Shown: in pieces, positions 38,671-46,974 of the stretch
Numbering within the stretch: the stretch's first letter is position 1
Layout: every line of letters begins with the position of its first letter
Source: Bacteroidota bacterium
GTDB lineage: Bacteria > Bacteroidota > Bacteroidia > J057 > JADKCL01
Assembly: GCA_016718825.1 (NCBI GenBank)
Contig: JADKCL010000014.1
Coordinates: 1 to 64,000, forward strand
DNA: 64,000 nt
Direction: 5' to 3'
The notes under the pieces: generated by a model
What the model was told of the DNA's origin: nothing
What the model saw: only the letters and a program-made list of their open reading frames with translations
Database searches by the model: none
Translations under genes and position numbers: made by a program

Positions 38671-40140
38671 TCAACGAGCGACGGCAATGCGACGATGGCT
38701 GTGATGACCTTCACTGTCGCTCACCCGCAGAAGGTAAATTCCAGAGGGCATTTGTGTTACATCAATGGATGCCGTGTTGCCTTCCGTTTTACCTTCTGCA
38801 ACGAGGCGGCCGTTGGCATCGACCAAAAATGCCGACTCCATCACGGTGCCCGGCGTCAAGGAAACGTAGAAGGCATCCTTTGCTGGTACGGGAAATACGC
38901 TGCATTCCAAGGCATTGATTGGGTCCGTATTGCCGAGTGCATGCAAGTCCAGACAGGTTCCCCAAGCGTCAGCTCCCAAGACATAACAGGTCAACTCCAT
39001 GCGATCAAAATCGCCTCCATCCCAGTTGTGTCCATAAATTTCGCCCATGATTCCAGTGATCCTAGACTTGATATCATAGAAAACCATTGCATTTGCGCAA
39101 GTGTCAATGGTCCCTATGGAAATTATGTTTTCGACGAATCTCCGATGGTAGCTAATTGAACTTGAGCTGATTCCGCTGATCAAACCCGCTCCAAGTTTCC
39201 ATTCGCCAGGCAATTGAGCATAGGCATCGTAGCCGACGGAATCAAAGGTTAAGGTGTCAATTGTGGGCCCGATCAACGGTCCAACTTGCCCAAAGGGAGA
39301 CCATGATAGTTGTTGATGTTCGCGCTCGTAACGATAGGGCGAGCCCGGCAAAACTCCCACAATCGCATTCTGAAAGTAATGCCCGCTATTGTAAGTCTGC
39401 GCCCCAAGGTTTCCTTCAGTATAAGTATGCTGCCATACATCCCCGACCTGATGGAAATAGCGTTCCTCAAACGTGGGAAAATGCCCTCCCATGGCGAGCC
39501 CGGGTATGCCCCATAGATACCAAGAGGTTGTGTCCGGCATCCCGGAATAATTCAATATTGGCTGAAATGGCAAGCATTGAACAATTCCAAATTGCTTGCT
39601 CAACAAAATCTTGCCTCCACTTGAAATGAGAATCACTTTGACCGAATCGGGTTGCCCAAGAACGGTTTGCTGCAGAATGGTATCAACAATGGCTGTGGAA
39701 CTGTCGCCCCAAGGCCAACTTTCACCGATGCGCGCTTGCGATTTAAGAAGCAAGGTATCACCGCTGCTGAACACAAATGCACAAACGCTATCAGACCTGA
39801 GCAGCATTTTCTTACCCATTCGATGGTCCAAATCGACGAAAATCGCGCTGATCAGCGGCTGATTGAGCGGAATTCCTTGGCAATCAAAAACCGTGTCCGT
39901 GGACATCACCTGCCTGAAACTTCGGAAGAAGTAGTAGGCGCTGTCCGCTCCCTCAAGCCGCATAGAGTCCACACGCAAGGCTTGATAACTTCCATCATAG
40001 GAACTACTACCCTGATTAAAGAGCGTGAGCTGTCCCCCTGGAAAGGGATGCCAAGGCATACTTTGTGCATGTGCTACCGGCGTATTAACTCCCCAAAAAA
40101 GCAAGCAAAGCAAGAATGATAAGGTAAAGGTTAATTTCAT
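38671..40140 (-). CDS. Secreted protein with T9SS sorting domain
   Basis: 489 residues: signal peptide (VNTPVAHAQ), a mostly beta-rich domain of about 390 residues with no recognised family, and a C-terminal T9SS type A sorting domain (CSVFPVPAKDAFYVSL ... MPSGIYLLRVSDSEG). Cysteines are few. A TATGTTTG element on the minus strand near 40207-40214 could be its -7 box. Role unknown; exported to the surface or medium. Confidence 0.8.
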   Translation of the reverse strand: MKLTFTLSFLLCLLFWGVNTPVAHAQSMPWHPFPGGQLTLFNQGSSSYDGSYQALRVDSMRLEGADSAYYFFRSFRQVMSTDTVFDCQGIPLNQPLISAIFVDLDHRMGKKMLLRSDSVCAFVFSSGDTLLLKSQARIGESWPWGDSSTAIVDTILQQTVLGQPDSVKVILISSGGKILLSKQFGIVQCLPFQPILNYSGMPDTTSWYLWGIPGLAMGGHFPTFEERYFHQVGDVWQHTYTEGNLGAQTYNSGHYFQNAIVGVLPGSPYRYEREHQQLSWSPFGQVGPLIGPTIDTLTFDSVGYDAYAQLPGEWKLGAGLISGISSSSISYHRRFVENIISIGTIDTCANAMVFYDIKSRITGIMGEIYGHNWDGGDFDRMELTCYVLGADAWGTCLDLHALGNTDPINALECSVFPVPAKDAFYVSLTPGTVMESAFLVDANGRLVAEGKTEGNTASIDVTQMPSGIYLLRVSDSEGHHSHRRIAVAR

Positions 40141-40286
40141 GAAAGCAATTTAACGAATGGTTGTCGGGTTTCCAAAACCGAAACCTACCTGCGGAAATGC
40201 AAGCAAACATATTTCAATTTTGTCACAAATATTTACATTTCGCTAACTTTGGCACCGTAATGCTTTCATTTTAAGAAATGTCGTAT

Positions 40287-40294
40287 TATCTTTG
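40287..40294 (+). promoter_or_regulatory. -7 element upstream of the KilA-N fragment
   Basis: TATCTTTG matches TAnnTTTG and lies 41 bases before the ATG at 40335. A second match, TAACTTTG, is about 40 bases further upstream. Confidence 0.4.
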
Positions 40295-40334
40295 CTCCAT
40301 CATCGAAGAAAAGTAGCGTCCGAATAGTGAGAAG

Positions 40335-40610
40335 ATGAGCAATAGCAAGAATATATCTGTACAAGCGACCTCGGTGGCGATATTGGCGCACAATGGGGAA
40401 GATTATATCTGCATCACGGATATGGCAAAGGCGAAGGCGGAAGCGAGTCGTGCAGCAGATGTGATCAAAAACTGGATGAGGAATCGCACGACGCTGGAAT
40501 TCCTCGGCACTTGGGAGAAGATCTACAATCCAGCATTTAAAGTGGTCGAATTCGACCACTTTAAAAGTGAGGCGGGGTTGGACTCGTTCGTATTGAGCCC
40601 GAGTTTATGA
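40335..40610 (+). pseudogene. Truncated KilA-N domain protein
   Basis: 91 residues matching the N-terminal part of the KilA-N DNA-binding domain found in phages and Bacteroidota accessory regions (YICITDMAKAKA, NWMRNRTTLEFLGTWE, NPAFKVVEFDHF). Complete homologues run to about 270 residues. This one stops at VLSPSL, where family members continue through the rest of the domain, and the downstream DNA shows no continuation in any frame. It is therefore a genuine truncation, unlike the single-base frameshifts elsewhere. A promoter-like element remains, so a short peptide may still be made. Confidence 0.7.
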
Positions 40611-40765
40611 TTTGAGTAGCCCGCCTGCCTCTTCCGCTGCAGGTACTAAAGTGGGGCTCACCAGACAGAAACCGAACCCAATAATGCAATTCCATCCCAA
40701 ATTCCCTATATTCGAAGGGCCCATGCGGGTGATCTCTTTATCAATTTGAAAATTCTGAATGCAAG

Positions 40766-42115
40766 ATGGCAGTCATCGTCAAAGATCAAGCACAAATCAT
40801 CAAGGAAAGCCTTGATTATACACTGTTTAGCTGGAGCAAGCAGGGCGGATTAAACCCGATGAGCATCGAGCGGGCCAAGGGCGTGTACCTGTACGCGCAC
40901 GATGGCAAGCGGTACATCGATTTTTCGTCGCAGCTGATGAACATGAACATCGGGCATGGGCATCCGCGGGTGGCGCAGGCAGTTGCAAGGCAGATGGAGT
41001 CATTGAGCTTTGTACATCCAGGAATGGTTTCCGAAGTCCGCGGAAAGGTTGGCAAAAAGCTTGCTGAGATTTCGCCGGAAGGGCTTCAGAAGACATTTTT
41101 CACGCTTGGCGGTGCCGAGGCCGTGGAAAATGCGATCAAATTGGCGCGGATTTATACCGGACGGCATAAAATCGTGACACTTTACCAAAGCTATCATGGC
41201 GCGACCTATGCGACGATGTCTGCCGGCGGCGACCCGAGGAAATTTGCCATTGACGGCCAACAGGCACCCAATTTCGTGCATGTCGAAAATCCATATTTCT
41301 ACCGTTGCCCATGGGGAACCAAAACACCCGAGGAATGTGGCCAAATGGCGTTTGCCCACTTGGAACGCGTCGTGAAAATGGAAAATCCGGCGAGCATCGC
41401 AGCGATCATGCTCGAGGGAGAAAGTGGCTCCTCGGGTTGCATCAAGTATCCGGCCGGGTATTGGAAGGCAGTACGGCAACTCTGCGATCAACACGGCATT
41501 CTGCTGATTGATGACGAAGTCATGAGCGGATTTGGGCGGACAGGGAAGATGTTTGCGATTGAGCATCATGGGGTTGCACCCGACTTACTCTGCATGGCCA
41601 AGGGCCTGACCTGTGGCTACGTCCCGCTCGGCGGGGTTCTGGTCTCGGAGAAAATTGCGGCTGCATTCGACGAAAAAATGTTGCCCTTGGGATTGACTTA
41701 CAGTGCGCACCCGGTTTCGTTGGCTGCCGCCTTGGAGGTTTTGCAGATCTACGAAGACGAAAACCTCGTTGAAAATGCTGCGAACATGGGTCGTTACATC
41801 GACGGCAAAGTCGCACAACTCCGCGAAAAACACCCTAGCATTGGCGATTGGCGCAATACCGGCCTGTTAGGCTGCCTGGAATTGGTCAAAAATCGCGAAA
41901 CCAAGGAACCCATTACGCCTTGGAACGCCGCACCCAACCAAATGGAAGCCACCAACAGGATGGCTGCGAAAATGCGCGAATTGGGCATGTTCACCTTCAT
42001 TCGCTGGAATTGGTTGTTCATCGCGCCACCACTTTGTATCACAGAAGCCGAAGCCGACGAAGGTTTGGACATCATTGACCAAATTTTGAACATCGCGGAC
42101 GAATACTGTGTTTAA
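40766..42115 (+). CDS. Class III PLP aminotransferase, omega-amino acid:pyruvate type
   Basis: 449 residues, fold type I. The PLP lysine is K279 in CMAKGLTCGY; also seen are GGAEAVENAIKLAR, YHGATYATMSAGGDPR and LLIDDEVMSGFGRTG. The pattern fits enzymes acting on beta-alanine, beta-aminoisobutyrate or taurine with pyruvate. With mmsA upstream and an NCS1 nucleobase-type transporter downstream, the likely job is to turn beta-amino acids from pyrimidine breakdown into malonate or methylmalonate semialdehyde for mmsA. A TATATTCG box lies at 40707-40714. GAGAATT heptamers follow directly after the stop. Confidence 0.88.
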   Translation: MAVIVKDQAQIIKESLDYTLFSWSKQGGLNPMSIERAKGVYLYAHDGKRYIDFSSQLMNMNIGHGHPRVAQAVARQMESLSFVHPGMVSEVRGKVGKKLAEISPEGLQKTFFTLGGAEAVENAIKLARIYTGRHKIVTLYQSYHGATYATMSAGGDPRKFAIDGQQAPNFVHVENPYFYRCPWGTKTPEECGQMAFAHLERVVKMENPASIAAIMLEGESGSSGCIKYPAGYWKAVRQLCDQHGILLIDDEVMSGFGRTGKMFAIEHHGVAPDLLCMAKGLTCGYVPLGGVLVSEKIAAAFDEKMLPLGLTYSAHPVSLAAALEVLQIYEDENLVENAANMGRYIDGKVAQLREKHPSIGDWRNTGLLGCLELVKNRETKEPITPWNAAPNQMEATNRMAAKMRELGMFTFIRWNWLFIAPPLCITEAEADEGLDIIDQILNIADEYCV

Positions 42116-42116
42116 C

Positions 42117-42221
42117 GGAGAATTGAGAATTGAGAATTAATAATGGAAAATGGAGAGATCTTGGTTAGCGTTGTTGAATGCGGCCGCGACTTTTCACTTT
42201 TCACTCATCACTTTTAACTTA
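42117..42221. repeat. GAGAATT and CTTTTCA heptamer arrays
   Basis: Three GAGAATT units directly follow the aminotransferase stop (about 42119-42139). A second array, CTTTTCA, CTTTTCA, CTCATCA, CTTTTAA, is at about 42190-42217, just before the ferritin start. The two arrays are of different sequence but the same 7-base period. Confidence 0.8.
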
Positions 42222-42225
42222 GTAT

Positions 42226-42741
42226 ATGGTTAAGAAAGAAATGGAAACGCTGCTGAACGAACAATTCCACAGGGAAATGTTCTCGGCAATGCAATATTTG
42301 GCTGTTTGTTCTTATTTCGAGGACAAGAATTTGGATGGTTTTGCCAATTTTTTCCGTGTTCAGGCGCAGGAGGAAATGATTCACGCCATGAAGCAATTCG
42401 ATTATTTGCATCGAATTGATGGCAAGATCACCATGCAGGCCTTGGCCAAGCCGCAAACAGAATTTGGCACGTTGGTGGAAGTCTTCGAATTTACGTTGAA
42501 GGCAGAGCAAAATGTGACGGAAAACATCAATATGCTTCTCAAGAAGGCTGTTGAGCTTGGAGACTTTGCCACGCAGTCATTCCTGCAATGGTTTGTGAAT
42601 GAGCAAGTTGAGGAAGAGGAATTGGTGAGGCATATTCTGCAGAAGTTGCGGATGATCGGCGAAAGTGGCACGGCTTTGTACATGCTCAACGAAGAGCTGA
42701 AAAACCGTAAACCCGAGCCGGCTGCTGGCACCGCGGGGTGA
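42226..42741 (+). CDS. ftnA: Non-haem ferritin
   Basis: 171 residues. Iron-storage four-helix bundle that oxidises Fe(II) and stores it as a mineral in a 24-subunit shell. The whole ferroxidase centre is present at canonical numbering: E17, E50, H53, E94, Q127 and E130. The C-terminal tail is Pro/Ala-rich. The start is ATG 42226; ATG 42241 is an in-frame alternative. It has no visible metabolic link to its neighbours and is followed by a strong GC-rich inverted repeat. Confidence 0.95.
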   Translation: MVKKEMETLLNEQFHREMFSAMQYLAVCSYFEDKNLDGFANFFRVQAQEEMIHAMKQFDYLHRIDGKITMQALAKPQTEFGTLVEVFEFTLKAEQNVTENINMLLKKAVELGDFATQSFLQWFVNEQVEEEELVRHILQKLRMIGESGTALYMLNEELKNRKPEPAAGTAG

Positions 42742-42746
42742 CCCCG

Positions 42747-42793
42747 AGCGAAGGCGGCGCTACCCAAAACACGTTGTGAGCGCCGCCTTCGCT
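42747..42793. terminator. Perfect 15-bp GC-rich inverted repeat after ferritin
   Basis: AGCGAAGGCGGCGCT (42747-42761) and AGCGCCGCCTTCGCT (42779-42793) are exact reverse complements with a 17-base loop. It starts 5 bases after the ferritin stop and ends 16 bases before the NCS1 ATG. There is no T-tract, so it may be a factor-dependent terminator, a processing/stability hairpin, or a leader structure for the transporter. Confidence 0.75.
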
Positions 42794-42809
42794 AAGACTG
42801 CAACCCACA

Positions 42810-44519
42810 ATGAAAGAAGAATTCATCACCCTCACTGAAGACGTCTCAGCCTCACCGCTGTACAGCGCTGACCTCGCTCCTGTACCGGCCGACAAGCGGA
42901 CGTGGAATACTTGGCATTTGGCCTTCGTATGGGTCGGAATGGCGGTTTGTATTCCCACGTACATGCTCGCAAGCGCGATGATCAAAATGGGAATGAGCTG
43001 GATCGGTGCACTTTGCGTCATCGGACTCGCCAACCTCGTCATTACGATTCCGATGGTGCTCAATGGCCATGCAGGTGTGAAGTACGGCATTCCTTTTCCA
43101 GTTTTGGGAAGGTCGGCCTTTGGAATTTATGGAATCCACGTGCCAGCGTTATTGCGTGGCATCGTCGCTTGCGGCTGGTTTGGCATTCAAACCTGGGTTG
43201 GCGGATTGGCCTGCTACGCGATATGGAACGCCGCTACCGGCGGCATCGATCCTCCCGGATTAAACCTTGGCGAATTCGTCTCATTTGGCGTTTTCTGGGT
43301 GGTCAACATGTATTTTATCTGGAAAGGCACTGAAAGCATCAAATGGCTCGAGGAATTCAGCGCGCCGATTTTGATCTTGATGGGAATCGCCTTGATCGTT
43401 TGGGGAGCCACCACAGCTGGCGGATTTGGAATTGTGTTGGATCAAAGCAAACAACTGGAAACGCAATCCATCGAATGGATCAATGAATCGACGGTTGCCA
43501 TTCATCCGATCAAAAACCTTGATGGAACCAATCGGGCAACCGCCTATCAAATGAACTACGGCGGCAATCTGGTCTCCCCGTGGACCGCGATTGCACCCAA
43601 TGAAGCTGCGATTACCGTTCAGAATGACATGCTGCTGAAAGCGGAAAATGTCAACGGAACCAAAGCAACAGTCACCCTGCAGGCCACCGGGCCCGATGGA
43701 AAAAACTTCCAATCGGTTCCCGTGACGATCGACCCTTCCAATTTGAAAACCTCCCAATTTGGCGGCACACTTTGGCTCTATATCCTCTCCTTCACAGGCA
43801 TGGTGGGATTCTGGGCAACAATGTCGCTGAGCATTGCCGACATCACCCGCTTCACCAAAACCCAAAAGGCGCAAGTTCGTGGCCAATTCATCGGCTTGCC
43901 GGGAACGATGATGCTCTACAGTTTCGTCGGAATCTTTGTGACTTGCGCCGCCGTGGTCAATTTCAAGGATGTTTTGCTGGCGGATGATGCACCTTGGGAC
44001 CCCGTTTCGCTGCTTTCCCGCTTTGAAAGCCCGATCGTCGTGATTTTGGCGCAAATCATGATGCTCATCGCCACCCTCAGCACCAACATTGCCGCCAACG
44101 TGATCGCGCCGGCCAATGCCTTCAGCAACTTGAGTCCCAAACACATCAGCTTCAAAACCGGCGGCACCCTCACGGGCATCATCGGCATCTTGATTTGTCC
44201 TTGGTGGTTGATGAACGACATCTCCCCTGCTCTCGTTTTTGTCAGTGGGTTGCTGGGACCCGTGCTGGGGATCATGATCGCCGATTATTTTGTGGTACGA
44301 AAGAAGGAACTGCAACTCGCGGAATTGTTCAAGGTCAAAGGTGCCTACACCTATTCGGCGGGGTTCAACCTCGTGGCGGTCGCAGCAATGGTCTTGGGTG
44401 TCGGCGCGGCTTTGATCGGCTTTTTTGTACCGAGTTTGGAGTTCCTGTACAAACTGAGCTGGTTCACCGGATTTGGGGTTGCCTTTTTGGTCTATGTCAT
44501 CGGAATGCGGAAACATTGA
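42810..44519 (+). CDS. NCS1 family nucleobase:cation symporter
   Basis: 569 residues, about twelve transmembrane helices. NCS1 features include NTWHLAFVWVGMAVCIPTYM at helix 1, FGIYGIHVPALLRGIVACGW, and FWATMSLSIADITRF. Substrates in this family are uracil, cytosine, allantoin, hydantoins and thiamine-like compounds. Uracil or thymine is favoured here because of the beta-amino acid aminotransferase and mmsA nearby. About 105 hydrophilic residues (roughly 210-317) are inserted between two helices, which is unusual for NCS1 carriers of 450-500 residues. Confidence 0.9.
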   Translation: MKEEFITLTEDVSASPLYSADLAPVPADKRTWNTWHLAFVWVGMAVCIPTYMLASAMIKMGMSWIGALCVIGLANLVITIPMVLNGHAGVKYGIPFPVLGRSAFGIYGIHVPALLRGIVACGWFGIQTWVGGLACYAIWNAATGGIDPPGLNLGEFVSFGVFWVVNMYFIWKGTESIKWLEEFSAPILILMGIALIVWGATTAGGFGIVLDQSKQLETQSIEWINESTVAIHPIKNLDGTNRATAYQMNYGGNLVSPWTAIAPNEAAITVQNDMLLKAENVNGTKATVTLQATGPDGKNFQSVPVTIDPSNLKTSQFGGTLWLYILSFTGMVGFWATMSLSIADITRFTKTQKAQVRGQFIGLPGTMMLYSFVGIFVTCAAVVNFKDVLLADDAPWDPVSLLSRFESPIVVILAQIMMLIATLSTNIAANVIAPANAFSNLSPKHISFKTGGTLTGIIGILICPWWLMNDISPALVFVSGLLGPVLGIMIADYFVVRKKELQLAELFKVKGAYTYSAGFNLVAVAAMVLGVGAALIGFFVPSLEFLYKLSWFTGFGVAFLVYVIGMRKH

Positions 44520-44599
44520 GGGTTTACGCTAAAGGCTTCGGGACAACGTGTTACCAAATTTGAGTCACACAGATCGCCGGGACATCAAGGCACAAAAAT

Positions 44600-44632
44600 C
44601 AAGCCATCCGACCCATGAGATCGGATGGCTGT
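44600..44632 (-). terminator. Terminator hairpin between the NCS1 and GreA-like genes
   Basis: AGCCATCCGA (44602-44611) and TCGGATGGCT (44621-44630) form a 10-bp perfect stem with a 9-base loop. On the minus strand it is followed by TGATTTTTG, so it suits the GreA-like gene, whose stop is at 44667. It may also end convergent NCS1 transcripts. Confidence 0.8.
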
Positions 44633-44666
44633 ATCTTTGAAAGACGGCTAACCTACCTTTCGGTGA

Positions 44667-45122
44667 TCAGACAATCTCCTTGATGGTGAATTCGCGGCCG
44701 TTGACCTTGAACCCCTCACCTACCTTTTTTCCGCTCATTTCCTTGGCGATCGGCGAGAATGGACTGATGGCAAAGTAATCCTTGCCGTCCAACTTCACCT
44801 TACCGGTTGCCGCAGCGATGAAAAAGTCGCCATGATTGGTGGAAACCAAAGCCCCTACCTGTGCGGAGTCATAGACCTTGTCGATCCTGACGCGCACAAG
44901 CGAATCTTTCAGCTTCATCGTCTCGGCAAGTTGGCTTGCGCCCTTTTCCTTCTCGATTTCCGCCATGGCGCGGCTTGCGTCCATTTCGTCTGCACCCGAA
45001 CTCGCGCCTTCTTCGGCAGCTTCCTGTGCGTCCCGCATCGCCGTTTCCACAGCCTCAATCAAATCATTGACGTAGGCCAGACACTGTTGATGTATTGCTC
45101 TTTTCAGCTCAATTGAAATCAT
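44667..45122 (-). CDS. GreA/GreB-like transcription elongation factor
   Basis: 151 residues with an N-terminal helical region and a C-terminal FKBP-like domain (VGALVSTNHGDFFIAAATG, KDYFAISPFSPIAKEMSGKKVGEGF, FTIKEIV), the layout of Gre-family proteins that stimulate RNA cleavage by backtracked RNA polymerase. The acidic coiled-coil tip is replaced by a Ser/Gly/Glu-rich segment (EEGASSGADEMDA), so cleavage activity is uncertain; it may be a Gre-like regulator. Followed by a clear terminator. Confidence 0.82.
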   Translation of the reverse strand: MISIELKRAIHQQCLAYVNDLIEAVETAMRDAQEAAEEGASSGADEMDASRAMAEIEKEKGASQLAETMKLKDSLVRVRIDKVYDSAQVGALVSTNHGDFFIAAATGKVKLDGKDYFAISPFSPIAKEMSGKKVGEGFKVNGREFTIKEIV

Positions 45123-45315
45123 TACGATCCTCCTGAATTGGATGTAAGCCGCGAAAATACGAAACCTTGGGATTCTAGCAGTAAAAAAACATTTTTCGAG
45201 CCGTAAATTCTCCTTTCCCTCCTCCTAGGCTGCCAATCGCGGATTCCCTTGCAGGAATTCTGGATGAAAGCGTCCTCCGAATGGCAAAAACCGGCATTTT
45301 TTGTAATTTGGGAAA

Positions 45316-46965
45316 ATGTCGGGTAGGCGTTGCAAATTCACATCCGTCCCACGAGTTCAGCGGAAGAAATGGTTGATTTTCGGTCATTGGCTGCTCCTTT
45401 GCCTTGTTGGACCGGTTTTACTCAAAGCTCAAATCCCCGATTTTCCGCTTTCCACGACCTCCGATGCCGGTTGCAAAACCTGCTATGACACGGTGCGCGT
45501 GCTCATGTTCAAGAAGATCTACGACTTGAGTCCGCTGTTGCCGGAATGGAAGCCGGTCGTGGATTGGGAGCATGTGGAGGCGGTCGAAGGCATCGTTGAA
45601 AAGTCGAGCGACACCTATTATGGGAACCATGTGTCCCAGGAAGACTTCAGTGCATTCCATTATACCCACGATTTTGGGTTCAACATCAAGCCCGACAGCG
45701 CCTACCGCCGTGTTTTGGCCCGCCGCGTGTACACCGGCCATGAAATCGGGCACGCTTCCGACCATCCCGACACGGTCATCAACCGCAACATCCACGTCGA
45801 ATGGGAGTCGGGCTTGGCCGCAAGCAACGAGGGTAATCCCTGCGCCGAGGCCAACCGCCGTGGCGAAAGCTGCGGATTTTTCAGCGCCGGCCATCAACGC
45901 GGCGAAATCATCTGGAATTGGCCCACGATCGGCGATTGGGTGCACTGCGAAGGCGTATGGATCTGGGACCGCGGCCACCCGCCGGCCTACACGGAGTTGC
46001 ATCCCTTGCGGATGTGCGCCACGCGCCGTGCGATGGGCGCTTACATTCCGCGCTACCCGGGAGCGCCCGACAGCATCTTTGCCACCGAAATCGACATTTT
46101 TGTGAGTGGCGACGGGGGCGCCCTGCTCAACAACCGCGAGGGGCAACCTGAATTCATCAGACGGACCAAAATGCGCGGACGGGACTATACTTTTAAGGCT
46201 TTTCCGATTTCGCCGCGCCCCTCCCCCACCGCTGAATTGCGTTGGCGGATCGAAAACCGACCTGGAGATTCGTTCAAAGGCCATTTGGGAATCCAATCCG
46301 ACGGTGTTTCGCTCAGTTTTACCATCCCTTGGTGGACGGAAGCGGATACCGCGGTTTTTGCCAAAACGGTTTATTGCTGGTGGGAAGACGAAAACAGATT
46401 GTTGCAGCCTGATTTTCAATGCTATGAGATTCGGTTTGAATCGCTCTATTTCAATCAGCGGAAGGATGTCACGAGCCGCCCGGAAAAGGTGATTTGGATT
46501 GAAGCCGGTGGGCAGTATTTCTGCGTCAACGAAATGATTGAAGGCCAGGACATTTTCAAGGATGGGGAAGCAAAGACCTTTCGAAGGGAATGGAACATCG
46601 GCAAAGCCTTGCGAATTTATGCGCAGGCGGGGCAAACCTTTCGCGTACACGTCGGCGGCTGGGAATCAGACGGCATCAGCCGCGTTTTCGGGCACTTGCT
46701 CGATCCCGACATGGCCTGCACGCGCTCCGAATTGAAGAAGATCCACCAGCATCTTTGGCCGGCGACGCCGTTTGGCTTGCATGGCTGTCTCGATGATTTG
46801 ATCGGCGAGGTACATGACATCAAAGCCGTCGACGACCTTGTTGATTTCCAGGAATTTGAAGCCATGTCTTTTGGCGGGGAAAGCGAATTGGAGCCTTGCC
46901 CGGGAGCGAATACCATTCAGAATGATGTATTTCGCTTGCGGTATTCCATTCGCAGGGTGAAATAG
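45316..46965 (+). CDS. Large secreted protein of unknown function
   Basis: 549 residues. A basic stretch (RVQRKKW) and hydrophobic helix ending LLKAQ indicate Sec export. The first half has many conserved-looking His, Glu, Asp and Cys residues (HDFGFNIKPD, TGHEIGHASDHPD, HVEWESGLAASNEGNPC, DWVHCEGVWIWDRGHPPAYTE, HPLRMCATRRAMG), suggestive of a metal- or substrate-binding site. The second half looks beta-rich. No T9SS sorting domain is seen. I do not recognise the family and assign no function. Confidence 0.75.
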   Translation: MSGRRCKFTSVPRVQRKKWLIFGHWLLLCLVGPVLLKAQIPDFPLSTTSDAGCKTCYDTVRVLMFKKIYDLSPLLPEWKPVVDWEHVEAVEGIVEKSSDTYYGNHVSQEDFSAFHYTHDFGFNIKPDSAYRRVLARRVYTGHEIGHASDHPDTVINRNIHVEWESGLAASNEGNPCAEANRRGESCGFFSAGHQRGEIIWNWPTIGDWVHCEGVWIWDRGHPPAYTELHPLRMCATRRAMGAYIPRYPGAPDSIFATEIDIFVSGDGGALLNNREGQPEFIRRTKMRGRDYTFKAFPISPRPSPTAELRWRIENRPGDSFKGHLGIQSDGVSLSFTIPWWTEADTAVFAKTVYCWWEDENRLLQPDFQCYEIRFESLYFNQRKDVTSRPEKVIWIEAGGQYFCVNEMIEGQDIFKDGEAKTFRREWNIGKALRIYAQAGQTFRVHVGGWESDGISRVFGHLLDPDMACTRSELKKIHQHLWPATPFGLHGCLDDLIGEVHDIKAVDDLVDFQEFEAMSFGGESELEPCPGANTIQNDVFRLRYSIRRVK

Positions 46966-46974
46966 GCGGATAAC

